This document shows, piece by piece, positions 1-8,428 of a stretch of DNA of 64,000 bases. The stretch comes from Micavibrio_C sp964577255. GTDB lineage: Bacteria; Pseudomonadota; Alphaproteobacteria; Micavibrionales; Micavibrionaceae. Under the pieces are notes generated by a model. That model did not search any database. It was not told the DNA's origin and saw nothing but the letters and a program-made list of their open reading frames with translations. Location of the stretch: the NCBI GenBank assembly GCA_964577255.1, contig CAZNYM010000007.1:1-64000 (forward strand), written 5' to 3'. Made by a program: the position numbers and the translations under genes. Within the stretch, counting starts at the first letter, position 1. Every line of letters starts with the position of its first letter.

Positions 1-2
1 AA

Positions 3-79
3 TGGTCGGAGTGACAAGATTCGAACTTGCGACCCCTTGCACCCCATGCAAGTGCGCTACCGGGCTGCGCCACACTCCG
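3..79 (-). tRNA. tRNA-Pro (anticodon GGG)
   Basis: The reverse complement folds as a 77-nt cloverleaf. The 7-bp acceptor stem is CGGAGTG/CACTCCG, the anticodon stem CTTGC/GCAAG carries the loop ATGGGGT, the T loop is TTCGAAT and the CCA end is encoded. Loop positions 34-36 read GGG, a proline anticodon. It lies downstream of the merR gene on the same strand, an arrangement common next to ihfA in Alphaproteobacteria. Confidence 0.95.
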
Positions 80-151
80 ACTGGGGAGAGGTTTATATGA
101 TTTCAGGGGCGGATGCAAACAATTCCGCCGCCGGGAAAATCCTGGAAAGCC

Positions 152-811
152 TTATTCCGCCTGCTCGTTGCGGATCATGCTGCGCAGCTCCTTGAGCTCG
201 CCCAGCATGGACTCCAGGATCGCGCGCTGACGCTCGTTGAGGCGCGGCTTGCGCGGCGCGGCAGCGGCTGTTTCATCGGCGCCGGCGGCGATCACGGAAT
301 CGACGATGGCTTCGGCCGAAGCCGTCACGTCTTCAACCGCGTCGGCGACCGCGCGGAAGCTGACGCCGGTATTCACGGCGCGGGGCGCGGTCACGGGGGC
401 GTTGTCCTGCATGTCGGCGGAGGGAACGTCCTGCAGCGACGCCATCACGTCCGGCGCGCTTTCGGCCAGCACGGCGGCGCGACCGTGGGTCTTGAGGAAT
501 TTCTGCGCGCCCTTGATGGTGTAGCCTTCGGTATAGAGCAGGTGATGAATTTTTTTGATGAGCGCGATGTCTTCCGGCCGGTAATAACGGCGGCCGCCGC
601 CGCGCTTAAGCGGCTTGATCTGCGAGAACTTGGTTTCCCAGAAGCGCAGCACGTGCTGCTGCACGCCGAGTTCGTCCGCCACTTCGCTGATGGTACGGAA
701 CGCGCTGGGCGCTTTCTGCGACGCCGGACGCACGGTCAGGCTCACGCCTTCACTGCGCGCGGCTGCCTCATCGTCTCTGACCTGAACTGTCGCCTGCTGG
801 TATGTTGTCAT
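152..811 (-). CDS. MerR-family transcriptional regulator
   Basis: A 219-aa DNA-binding protein. After about 38 low-complexity residues there is a MerR winged helix-turn-helix: FRTISEVADELGVQQHVLRFWE, then KPLKRGGGRRYYRPEDI, the usual recognition helix and wing. The C-terminal half is Ala-rich and variable and shows no metal-binding cysteines, so the inducer is unknown. The ATG follows AAAGAAG at good spacing. It sits 46 bp downstream of ihfA, the usual alphaproteobacterial neighbourhood of this non-canonical MerR group. The target promoters cannot be read from the sequence. Confidence 0.85.
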   Translation of the reverse strand: MTTYQQATVQVRDDEAAARSEGVSLTVRPASQKAPSAFRTISEVADELGVQQHVLRFWETKFSQIKPLKRGGGRRYYRPEDIALIKKIHHLLYTEGYTIKGAQKFLKTHGRAAVLAESAPDVMASLQDVPSADMQDNAPVTAPRAVNTGVSFRAVADAVEDVTASAEAIVDSVIAAGADETAAAAPRKPRLNERQRAILESMLGELKELRSMIRNEQAE

Positions 812-857
812 GTTCTTCTTTCACTCTTTCTGAGTTAAAACGCTCACGGCAAAACGC

Positions 858-1169
858 TTACTGCGCCCGGCCGTCCTTCTTGCCGTTGATCCGGTCCTTG
901 AGCACGTGCGAGGCGCGGAACACCAGCACCTTGCGCGGCAGGATGGGAACCTCGACGCCCGTTTTCGGGTTGCGGCCCACGCGTTCGCCCTTCTGACGGA
1001 TCGAGAAACTGCCGAACGAGGAAATCTTGACGTTGTCGTTGTCGATGAGGGCTTTTGCCAGCATATCCAGAACCTGCTCCACCAGCGTGGCGGACTCGTT
1101 GCGGGACAGGCCGACCTGGGCGTAAACCGCCTCGGCGAGGTCGGCGCGGGTGATGGTGCGTTGACTCAT
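858..1169 (-). CDS. ihfA: Integration host factor subunit alpha
   Basis: A 103-aa nucleoid protein of the HU/IHF fold that pairs with IHF-beta to bend DNA. The start TRADLAEAVYAQVGLSR, the central KISSFGSF and the DNA-intercalating arm GRNPKTGVEVPI are all present. The length matches IhfA (about 100 aa). The ATG has GAGGT 7 bases upstream. In many Alphaproteobacteria plsX-fabH lie upstream of ihfA; here the upstream gene is an unknown protein, while the downstream MerR gene is the usual neighbour. Confidence 0.95.
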   Translation of the reverse strand: MSQRTITRADLAEAVYAQVGLSRNESATLVEQVLDMLAKALIDNDNVKISSFGSFSIRQKGERVGRNPKTGVEVPILPRKVLVFRASHVLKDRINGKKDGRAQ

Positions 1170-1312
1170 GAATACAACCTCATGCTTTGGATAAGGCCAA
1201 CTCTAGCGTCCGGCGGGCACCCCGTCAACCATTCCAGGCCGGGAATCCACAAAAAAGCGATTCAATTCAAAGGGTAAGAGGATTTTCTTCAATCCGGCGG
1301 CTTTGCAGGGTT

Positions 1313-2284
1313 TCAGAGCGATAAAGCTTCCTGAAACCGTACTGATTTGAAGCTTTCCGTCAGGGCGGCCATGGCCAGGGGCTTGGCGATGACGGGCTCG
1401 AGCTCGGGCGCCTCGCCGCAGGCGACAACGGCCAGCATGCGTCCGGCGGCCTTGGCGCAGGCCACGGCCTGATCTGTCATGTCGGTCATGGAAAGAATAC
1501 GGAAAAGACCGCGCGCCGAGGGCTCGAGGCTGACGATCAGCTCATAGGGCGCGTTCGGCGGGCAATCGTTGGCCGGCAAGCCGAAATGCCAGTCGGAGCC
1601 TGCGGGCACGCCCAGGCGCACGGCCTCCTGGGTCATGACATAGGCGACCTGGTCGAGCCGGTCGCTGTAAGGAACGTCGAACGAGGGGCGCTGTGCATAC
1701 GGCCCCTGCGTCAGCGCCAGGCAGCGCCCGGCGACGGCGGCCAGGCCCGACACGCTCTCGCCCAGCGACCAGCCCTCCAGGCCGATCTTCTCCTCGATCA
1801 CGATGTCGCACAGCTCCTGCGCCGCGATCTCGTAGGCCATGCAGCGGTTGGCGCATTCGATGAACAGGCGGAAGATTTCGCGCCGCGGCTGGCCCAGCCC
1901 TTCAAGCTGGATCATGACGCCGTGCACGACGCCCAGCAGCAGATCGTGGAATTCGTAAGCGCAGTTCAGCCATTCTTCGAACAGGCCGCGCGCGACCGCC
2001 CGCCCCTGCTCGGTCTCGTGCTCGATAATATAGGAGGGCGGCAAAGCCTCGGCCGCCAGCTTGCCGGTGAAAGGCTCCATGCCAGTAAGCGAAGCCAGGC
2101 GGCTGTAAGAAGCCTCGAGCCCCTTGCCCGGTTCGTCGAACAAAAGCGCGGTCTCGACCGTCATGCCGGCGAGAAGCTGGATCAGGCGCATGCCGTCGGT
2201 CTCAAGACCCGCCAGCGTGGCGCGTTCCTGCAGGACACAGAGCATGTGCGCCGCGAATCCGGGTTTATCGATCAGGTGTGACAT
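1313..2284 (-). CDS. Hypothetical protein upstream of ihfA
   Basis: A 323-aa soluble protein I do not recognise. It has no signal peptide or clear membrane segment; it is helix-rich with scattered Cys and ends in a stretch resembling a small alpha/beta domain. The frame is open to a GTG at 2389, but I prefer the ATG at 2284. It has GAGAAG 7 bases upstream, and the codons between 2284 and 2389 end mostly in A or T, unlike the rest of the gene. It lies between the SH3-protein gene and ihfA on the same strand, possibly co-transcribed with the former. No function is proposed. Confidence 0.7.
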   Translation of the reverse strand: MSHLIDKPGFAAHMLCVLQERATLAGLETDGMRLIQLLAGMTVETALLFDEPGKGLEASYSRLASLTGMEPFTGKLAAEALPPSYIIEHETEQGRAVARGLFEEWLNCAYEFHDLLLGVVHGVMIQLEGLGQPRREIFRLFIECANRCMAYEIAAQELCDIVIEEKIGLEGWSLGESVSGLAAVAGRCLALTQGPYAQRPSFDVPYSDRLDQVAYVMTQEAVRLGVPAGSDWHFGLPANDCPPNAPYELIVSLEPSARGLFRILSMTDMTDQAVACAKAAGRMLAVVACGEAPELEPVIAKPLAMAALTESFKSVRFQEALSL

Positions 2285-2399
2285 GCCTGAACTTCTCGCT
2301 AGAAACTGTTGATATGATTGTTGATAAAGCGGGGGACGGTCTGTGAATTCAGCGGGGATTGCTTGTGGAAAACCACCCGAATCACTCACCCCTATTAGG

Positions 2400-2930
2400 C
2401 TAATCGAGAAGCTCGCCCCGGTAAAGGCCCCATAGAAATTTTCTCGGGACCCAGCCCCTATAGCCGCCGGCGCTCACTTCACACTGTTCCGGCAGGCATT
2501 GCCGCAGCTGGACGATCACGCCGGGCTCGAAACGGGCGGCGATTTTTGATTTTTCAGAATCTTGACGACGGGCCGCGACAAGCTCCTCACCCTCTATGAT
2601 CGCGGTGCGCCGCCCGTCGATCAGGATCTGGTTGACCCAGCCTTCCGCTCCGTCGCGGTCGCGGATCTTGCGCCAGACATCGAATTCCTGGATCACCTCG
2701 ACCGGCAGGCCCGGCCGCTGATAGACCCAGCGCACAGGATAGCGCAGCGCCGGGCCGGTGCGGGCGTGAACCTTGCCGGATTTCAGCGACACGAAGCGCG
2801 GCACGGGCAGGCCGCTGCCCTTAGGGATCGCGGTCGTGACCTCCTGCGCGGGCGTGTCTTCCCCGGCGGCGAAGACCGGAGCCGGCGCCAGCAGGGCGGT
2901 AAGGATGAAAAACTGGACAAAACGACGCAT
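2400..2930 (-). CDS. Exported SH3-domain protein
   Basis: A 176-aa protein. Residues 1-22 form a Sec signal peptide (Arg-rich start, FFILTALLAPAPVFA) with likely cleavage after AFA-type residues. Two SH3-like segments follow: VSLKSGKVHARTGPALRYPV with VWRKIRDRDGAEGWVN, and a second ending in GWVPRKFLWGLY. This is the small periplasmic bacterial-SH3 family common in Alphaproteobacteria, thought to bind cell-wall or protein ligands. It is divergent from dusA, with 59 bp between the starts, and its stop is close to the next gene on the same strand. Confidence 0.8.
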   Translation of the reverse strand: MRRFVQFFILTALLAPAPVFAAGEDTPAQEVTTAIPKGSGLPVPRFVSLKSGKVHARTGPALRYPVRWVYQRPGLPVEVIQEFDVWRKIRDRDGAEGWVNQILIDGRRTAIIEGEELVAARRQDSEKSKIAARFEPGVIVQLRQCLPEQCEVSAGGYRGWVPRKFLWGLYRGELLD

Positions 2931-2989
2931 TTGCCCCGATTATAGCCGCCTTTACTGCAACCACAAAGGGCTCTGACCCCAAAGCCACC

Positions 2990-3955
2990 ATGACCGCCCC
3001 CTCCCTTTCCCGCGTCACGATCGCGCCGATGATGGACTGGACCGACCGACATTGCCGGTACTTCCACCGCCTGCTGTCGCCGCATGCCGGGCTTTACACG
3101 GAGATGGTCACGACCGGCGCGCTGATCCATGGCGACCGCGACCGGCACCTGGCCTTTGATCCCGCCGAACATCCGCTGGGCCTGCAGCTGGGCGGCAACG
3201 ATCCGGCGGCGCTGGCCGTCTGCGCCAAAATCGCCGCCGAAGAATACGGCTACGATGAAATCAACCTCAATTGCGGCTGCCCGAGCGACCGGGTGCAAAG
3301 CGGCGTGTTCGGGGCCTGCCTGATGAAGGACCCGGGCCTGGTCGCGCGCTGCGTCGAAGCGATGAAGCGCGTCGTCGCCGTGCCAGTCACGGTCAAAAGC
3401 CGCATCGGCGTCGACGACAGCAACGATTACCCCTTCCTTGGGAATTTCGTCAGGAACATCACCGACGCCGGCTGCGGCACGCTGATCGTGCATGCCCGCA
3501 AAGCGTGGCTGCAGGGCCTGAGCCCCAAGGAAAACCGCGAAGTCCCGCCCCTGCGCTACGATATCGCCGCCGAAGTGAAACGCCATTTCCCTTCCCTGCG
3601 CCTGATCGTCAACGGCGGCATCACCACCTTGGTGCAGATCAGGGAACATCTTGAAACCTTCGACGGCGTGATGATCGGGCGCGAGGCCTATCACAATCCC
3701 TGGTTCCTGACCGAGATCGAGCGCGGCATTTTCGGCAATACGGCCACACCCGACCGCCGCGCCGTGGTCGAGGCCTTCATGGATTATGCGGAAGCGCGGG
3801 TCAAGGAAGGCGTGCCGCTCAAGGCCATGACCCGGCACATACTGGGCCTGTTCCAGCATCAGCGCGGCGCGCGCCACTGGAAGCGCACGATCAGCGAAAA
3901 CGCCCATATAGACGGCATGGACCCCCATATTCTCCTACGGCAGGCGATGGGATAA
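2990..3955 (+). CDS. dusA: tRNA-dihydrouridine(20/20a) synthase DusA
   Basis: A 321-aa FMN enzyme that reduces uridines 20/20a in the tRNA D loop. Hallmarks are APMMDWTDRHCRYFHRLL near the N terminus, the catalytic loop NCGCPSDRVQ with the expected acid Cys at residue 97, and GVMIGREAYHNPWF near the FMN phosphate site. The length and the DusA-type HARKAWLQGLSPKENR stretch separate it from DusB/DusC. It is followed after 10 bp by recG on the same strand, so the two are probably co-transcribed. Confidence 0.95.
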   Translation: MTAPSLSRVTIAPMMDWTDRHCRYFHRLLSPHAGLYTEMVTTGALIHGDRDRHLAFDPAEHPLGLQLGGNDPAALAVCAKIAAEEYGYDEINLNCGCPSDRVQSGVFGACLMKDPGLVARCVEAMKRVVAVPVTVKSRIGVDDSNDYPFLGNFVRNITDAGCGTLIVHARKAWLQGLSPKENREVPPLRYDIAAEVKRHFPSLRLIVNGGITTLVQIREHLETFDGVMIGREAYHNPWFLTEIERGIFGNTATPDRRAVVEAFMDYAEARVKEGVPLKAMTRHILGLFQHQRGARHWKRTISENAHIDGMDPHILLRQAMG

Positions 3956-3965
3956 TATCCCCTCC

Positions 3966-6053
3966 ATGCCCCGGCCGTTTATCCTCGACCCGTTGTTCCA
4001 GCCGCTCACCGTCCTGCCCGGTGTCGGGCCGCGTATCGGCAAGCTGTTTGAAAAAATTACCGGCGGGCCGAAAATCCTCGACCTGCTCTGGGTACGGCCG
4101 CACGAGCTGATCGACCGGCGGCTGGAAGTGAAAATCAAGGACGCCCCGGCCGGGAAAATCTGCACGCTTGTCTTATATGTCGACAAGCACAGCCCCAGTA
4201 GCCACCGCAGCAAGCCCTGGCGGGTGCGCTGCCGCGACGAAACGGGATTCATGGATCTCGTCTTCTTCAACCCGCACAAGGATTACATCGAAAAGAACCT
4301 GCCCGTGGGCGCGCAGGTGGTGGTGAGCGGCCTGGTCGATCATTATCAGGGCAAGCCGCAGATGGTGCATCCAGATGCCATCGGCGCGGTCGAGGACAAA
4401 GAGACGATTGCCGTCATCGAGCCCGTCTATCCTCTCACCCAGGGCCTGACCAACAGGGCCGTGCGTAAGGCCGTGAAAGCGTGCCTTGAGAAAGTGCCGG
4501 CGCTGGCGGAATGGCAGGACGCGGCCTGGAAGCAGAAGCAGGGCTGGAGCGACTGGAAAGACAGCCTGCTGACGCTGCATCACCCTGAAAGCCGGCAGGG
4601 GCTCGACCCGCTGCATCCGGCGCGGCAGCGCCTGGCTTATGACGAACTGCTTGCGAACCAGCTCGCCCTTCTGCTGGTGCGGCAGAAAAGCATCCGCCAG
4701 AGCGGGCGGCCTTTAAAGGGCGACGGACGCCTGCGGCATAAAATCCTGCCCACCCTGCCGTGGAAGCTGACGGGCGCGCAGGAACGCGCGCTCGGCGAGA
4801 TTTATCAGGACATGGGCAACGGTCTGCGCATGCTCCGCCTGCTGCAGGGCGACGTCGGCAGCGGCAAAACCATCGTCGCGGCGCTCGCCATGCTCAACGC
4901 GGTGGAATGCGGTACCCAAGCGGCGCTGATGGCGCCGACGGAGATCCTGGCGCGCCAGCACGCGCAGAGCCTCGGGCCTTTGTTCGAGCGCGCCGGGGTG
5001 CGCATGGCCGTGCTGACCGGCCGCGACAAGGGAAAGGCGCGCGAACTGATCATGGAGCAGATCGCCAAGGGCCACGCACAGGTGGTGATCGGCACGCACG
5101 CCTTGTTTCAGGAAAGCATCGTCTTTGCCGACCTAGGCCTGGCCGTGATCGACGAGCAGCACCGCTTCGGCGTGCAGCAGCGTCTGCAGCTTTCCGAGAA
5201 GACGAAGGATACCGACGTGCTGGTGATGACCGCCACGCCGATCCCGCGCACTTTGACCCTGACCGCTTACGGCGACATGGATGTCAGCCGCCTCGATGAA
5301 AAGCCGCCGGGACGCAAACCCGTCGACACGCGCCTGATCCCGCAGGACAAGCTTGACGACCTGATCGACAGCCTGGCGCGCGGCATGAAGGACGGCGCGC
5401 GCGTCTACTGGGTGTGCCCGCTGGTCGAAGAGTCGGAAATGCTCGATCTTTCCGCCGCCGAGGAACGCTACGACATTCTCAAAGCCCGCTTCGGCGAAAA
5501 AGTCGGGTTGATCCACGGCCGCCTGAAGGGCGCGGAAAAAGACGAAGTGATGACGAAATTCGCAAGCGGCGAACTTTCCCTGCTGGTTGCCACCACGGTG
5601 ATCGAGGTCGGCGTCAACGTGCCAGCAGCCACCATCATGGTGATCGAACACGCCGAGCGCTTCGGCCTGGCCCAGCTGCATCAATTGCGCGGCCGCGTGG
5701 GGCGCGGTGGCGACAAGTCGTTCTGCTTTCTTGTTTACGCCGGCCCCCTGGGCGAAACCGCCAGGGAGCGCCTGGCGATCATGCGCGAAACCGAGGATGG
5801 GTTCCTGATCGCCGAAAAGGACCTGGAATTGCGCGGCAGCGGAGAAATCCTGGGCACCCGCCAGAGCGGTCTGCCGGAATTCCGCATGGCGGACCTGAGC
5901 GTCCACGCGGCCCTGCTACCCGCCGCCCATGACGACGCCCGCCTGATAATAGAAAAAAACAAGGATTTACAAGGGGATAGAGGCGACGCCCTGCGCCAGC
6001 TTCTTTACCTTTTCGAGCGGGATCAGGTCATCCCCTACCTTCGCTCGGGTTAG
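3966..6053 (+). CDS. recG: ATP-dependent DNA helicase RecG
   Basis: A 695-aa replication-fork remodelling helicase. An N-terminal wedge/OB domain (about 1-250) precedes a superfamily-2 motor. Walker A is GDVGSGKT at residues 295-302, motif II is DEQH from residue 396 followed by RFGVQQR, motif III is TATPIPRTL, and the TRG-like C-terminal part contains QLRGRVGRGG. The length is typical. The start ATG lies 10 bp after dusA with no strong ribosome site, suggesting translational coupling. Confidence 0.95.
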   Translation: MPRPFILDPLFQPLTVLPGVGPRIGKLFEKITGGPKILDLLWVRPHELIDRRLEVKIKDAPAGKICTLVLYVDKHSPSSHRSKPWRVRCRDETGFMDLVFFNPHKDYIEKNLPVGAQVVVSGLVDHYQGKPQMVHPDAIGAVEDKETIAVIEPVYPLTQGLTNRAVRKAVKACLEKVPALAEWQDAAWKQKQGWSDWKDSLLTLHHPESRQGLDPLHPARQRLAYDELLANQLALLLVRQKSIRQSGRPLKGDGRLRHKILPTLPWKLTGAQERALGEIYQDMGNGLRMLRLLQGDVGSGKTIVAALAMLNAVECGTQAALMAPTEILARQHAQSLGPLFERAGVRMAVLTGRDKGKARELIMEQIAKGHAQVVIGTHALFQESIVFADLGLAVIDEQHRFGVQQRLQLSEKTKDTDVLVMTATPIPRTLTLTAYGDMDVSRLDEKPPGRKPVDTRLIPQDKLDDLIDSLARGMKDGARVYWVCPLVEESEMLDLSAAEERYDILKARFGEKVGLIHGRLKGAEKDEVMTKFASGELSLLVATTVIEVGVNVPAATIMVIEHAERFGLAQLHQLRGRVGRGGDKSFCFLVYAGPLGETARERLAIMRETEDGFLIAEKDLELRGSGEILGTRQSGLPEFRMADLSVHAALLPAAHDDARLIIEKNKDLQGDRGDALRQLLYLFERDQVIPYLRSG

Positions 6054-6162
6054 GGAAAGATTTTCTTGTAATTCGTCGCCGGGAGCCTAAAATAAGCTTG
6101 TCTAATCACTTAAGAAAATGTTAAATTATTATCGCAAATAGACGTGCGACCAAGGTGTGTTC

Positions 6163-6816
6163 ATGAGCCAGAAACCCGGTTTTCATTTTCCTCGATATGA
6201 GGGTGGCGTCGATTACGAGCCGCCGGCGGCGCGCGTTTCCAAACCCGTTCCGGTAATCGATTACCGCGCCAAACCCGGCCAGGCCGGCTTCGACCTTTCA
6301 CAGACGATGGAAGAGCACGCAAAGCCTGATGAGCGGGAGAGTAATTTCATCCGCCTTCTGTGCCTGGTCTACGGCATCGAGAAGATTGAGGACAAATATC
6401 TCCCGGCCCTGTCCCTGTATGAAAGCGCACCGGACAGCATCCTGCCCGCCACCATCAACGACCCGCTGATCGCCGTCACGCCCTCGGGTGCCCTTGTCGA
6501 GATCCGCACCCGCAGCGTTACGATCGCCGGCGAAGCGCCCCTTGATCCCCGCGGCGCGATGGAAATGGCCCTGCTGGCGGCCGCCAATCCGGCCAATCAC
6601 AGCGAAGGCGTCACCATCGAGGGCACGCCCGAAGAAATGGCGATGTATCTGATCGCCGCGCGCCACATGGGCCTGACCGTCAATAATCTGGACGTGCTCG
6701 AGGACAACATCGACCAGGCGACATTCGACCGCGTCAAACAACAATTCGAGGATGTATACGGCCGGCAAAAAGCCGCGCCGCGTCCCGCACCCCAACCCCA
6801 GCCCGTTGTGGCCTGA
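6163..6816 (+). CDS. Hypothetical protein, paralogue of the next gene
   Basis: A 217-aa protein of unknown function. The ATG at 6163 follows AAGG at 6152-6155; a GTG two codons earlier is less well placed. The N terminus (about 60 residues) is Pro-rich and probably disordered. Residues about 95-190 contain MEMALLAA, then TIEGTPEEMAMYLIAARHMG, LTVNNLDVL and IDQATFDRVKQQF. The same order of blocks recurs in the next protein. The segment resembles short alpha/beta domains in which a substrate or DNA-end helper part sits in large plasmid proteins (LPD7-like), but that is only a pattern match. It sits 22 bp upstream of its paralogue. Confidence 0.7.
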   Translation: MSQKPGFHFPRYEGGVDYEPPAARVSKPVPVIDYRAKPGQAGFDLSQTMEEHAKPDERESNFIRLLCLVYGIEKIEDKYLPALSLYESAPDSILPATINDPLIAVTPSGALVEIRTRSVTIAGEAPLDPRGAMEMALLAAANPANHSEGVTIEGTPEEMAMYLIAARHMGLTVNNLDVLEDNIDQATFDRVKQQFEDVYGRQKAAPRPAPQPQPVVA

Positions 6817-6838
6817 TTTTAAAAAGAGGACAGATAAC

Positions 6839-8428
6839 ATGACCGCCGAAAACAACACCGTCGAACAGCCTGAAACCGCCGCCGTGAGCGACGAGCTCCC
6901 CGCCGTCATCAGACGCCGCGAGCGTGGCCAGAAGCCTGTGCCCGCGCAAACAGCCGCTGCCGGTTTCGACATTACGCCGGATCCACTGGAAGTGGAGCCC
7001 GTGCTTATCCTTGATCCTCCGGCAGAAGAACAGCCCTCCGTGGTGGAGCCGGTAGCCCCGCCGCAACTGCCCGACCACGAGGGCGAACGCGCCCTGCGCG
7101 CCTTGTTCCCCGCCAACACGATCACCACCGTAAACGGCAAACCTGATGCGAACGCGGCTGACGCGCTCATCAGCGACAAATACCTGGGCGGTTTCAAGGA
7201 GACGGCTAATCTGCTCTCGGCCCTGGGGATTGTCACGAACGCCACGATCCAGCTCGCCTCCTGCCCGCCGATCGCGCATCTGTATCTGGCTGATACGAAG
7301 ACTGAAAACAGCGAAGTAACAGGTATCGCCGTCTGCAGCTATCTGGTGAACGGCCCGACCATCAACGTCACCGCCGACACCATCACGACGAGCGAGAACA
7401 TGAGCGCCGCCACCGCCTACGACATGACCATGACGGCCGCCGCCATCATGGCCGCCCGCGGCCAGACCACGCTCAAGGTTCGCAACGAAGGTTCGGCGAT
7501 GGACAAGGCCCTTCTGGTGCTGAGCGCTCAGGCTGCCGGCCTGACCGTTACCAATATCGACGCGCTGGGCATCGACCAGGCGACAATGGAGAAGGCGCGC
7601 ACCGATCTGGCCGCCCTCAAAAAACCCACGCCCGCCGACCTGATCATTACCGCACGCGAAGTGGCGATCGCACATACCATGGCCAACAATCCCGGTACGG
7701 ACGAAACAGCCGCCGAGGCTTTTGTCAGCCTTCTGGGCAACCGTGCAAGCCTCGGCCCTGATGAAATAGAAACCACCGACCAGACTCCCGACATCGGCAC
7801 ACAATCGACGGAATCCGTTCTTGCCGGCGGGAATAACGATCTCGATTTCACCGGCAGCGCGACGGAAGAAACCGCTGATGGAGATTTCACCGTGAAACCC
7901 GGCGACAACGGCGATTTCACGGTTGTCGAAGAGCCGGCGGAAACGGCGCCTGCCCCTGCGCCGGAGGAAGAGGTTGCTGCGTCCGCATCTGTCGACGAAG
8001 ATGCGCTGCGCCGCGCAGGCGACGAAGTCTTCGGCCCCACAAGTGGTGTGGAAGAGGGGCTCGACCTCGGTTTTACCAAGTCTGCCATCGCCCCCGATCT
8101 TCTGGAAGCGGCTGTCGCCAAGAAGTTCGTGGTGGAAGCGTTGGCTGATGCCGGGATCAAGCTTGAATTCTACGAGGCAGTCCGTGGCGGTGCCGTGAAC
8201 AGGAAAATCAGCCGTGAAAGCAAGCTCACCGACATCTTCCATGGCCTGACCCAGAATCAGGCCAGCGTCATCATCGCCTGCATGCTCAAGGAAGGCGTGC
8301 TGGTCAACAAATTCGATCCCGCCAATGAAGAAATTGACGGGGAAATCGTGTCTATCAGTTCCAAGGAGCTGTTCCAGAAGATTGAGGCGGGGCTGGTGGT
8401 CAGTTCTAAGCCTCCGCGGCCTGCGTAA
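6839..8428 (+). CDS. Hypothetical two-part protein, paralogue of the upstream gene
   Basis: A 529-aa acidic protein starting at the ATG after AGAGGA; an upstream extension of the frame overlaps the previous gene and was discarded. The middle (about 130-265) has TINVTADTITTSENMSAATA, MDKALLVLSAQAAGLTVTNI and IDQATMEKARTDL, aligning block by block with the preceding 217-aa protein. Residues about 300-410 are low-complexity, with two GDFTV units and many Glu/Ala. A conserved-looking C-terminal domain (about 425-529) begins near VVEALADAGIKLEFYEAVRG. No enzyme motif is visible. Its 3' end overlaps that of the convergent uup gene by 23 bp. Confidence 0.7.
   Translation: MTAENNTVEQPETAAVSDELPAVIRRRERGQKPVPAQTAAAGFDITPDPLEVEPVLILDPPAEEQPSVVEPVAPPQLPDHEGERALRALFPANTITTVNGKPDANAADALISDKYLGGFKETANLLSALGIVTNATIQLASCPPIAHLYLADTKTENSEVTGIAVCSYLVNGPTINVTADTITTSENMSAATAYDMTMTAAAIMAARGQTTLKVRNEGSAMDKALLVLSAQAAGLTVTNIDALGIDQATMEKARTDLAALKKPTPADLIITAREVAIAHTMANNPGTDETAAEAFVSLLGNRASLGPDEIETTDQTPDIGTQSTESVLAGGNNDLDFTGSATEETADGDFTVKPGDNGDFTVVEEPAETAPAPAPEEEVAASASVDEDALRRAGDEVFGPTSGVEEGLDLGFTKSAIAPDLLEAAVAKKFVVEALADAGIKLEFYEAVRGGAVNRKISRESKLTDIFHGLTQNQASVIIACMLKEGVLVNKFDPANEEIDGEIVSISSKELFQKIEAGLVVSSKPPRPA

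Noticed and set aside
2783..3928. 381-aa minus-strand frame over dusA
   Set aside because: Opposite to an intact DusA; no motif and a biased composition.
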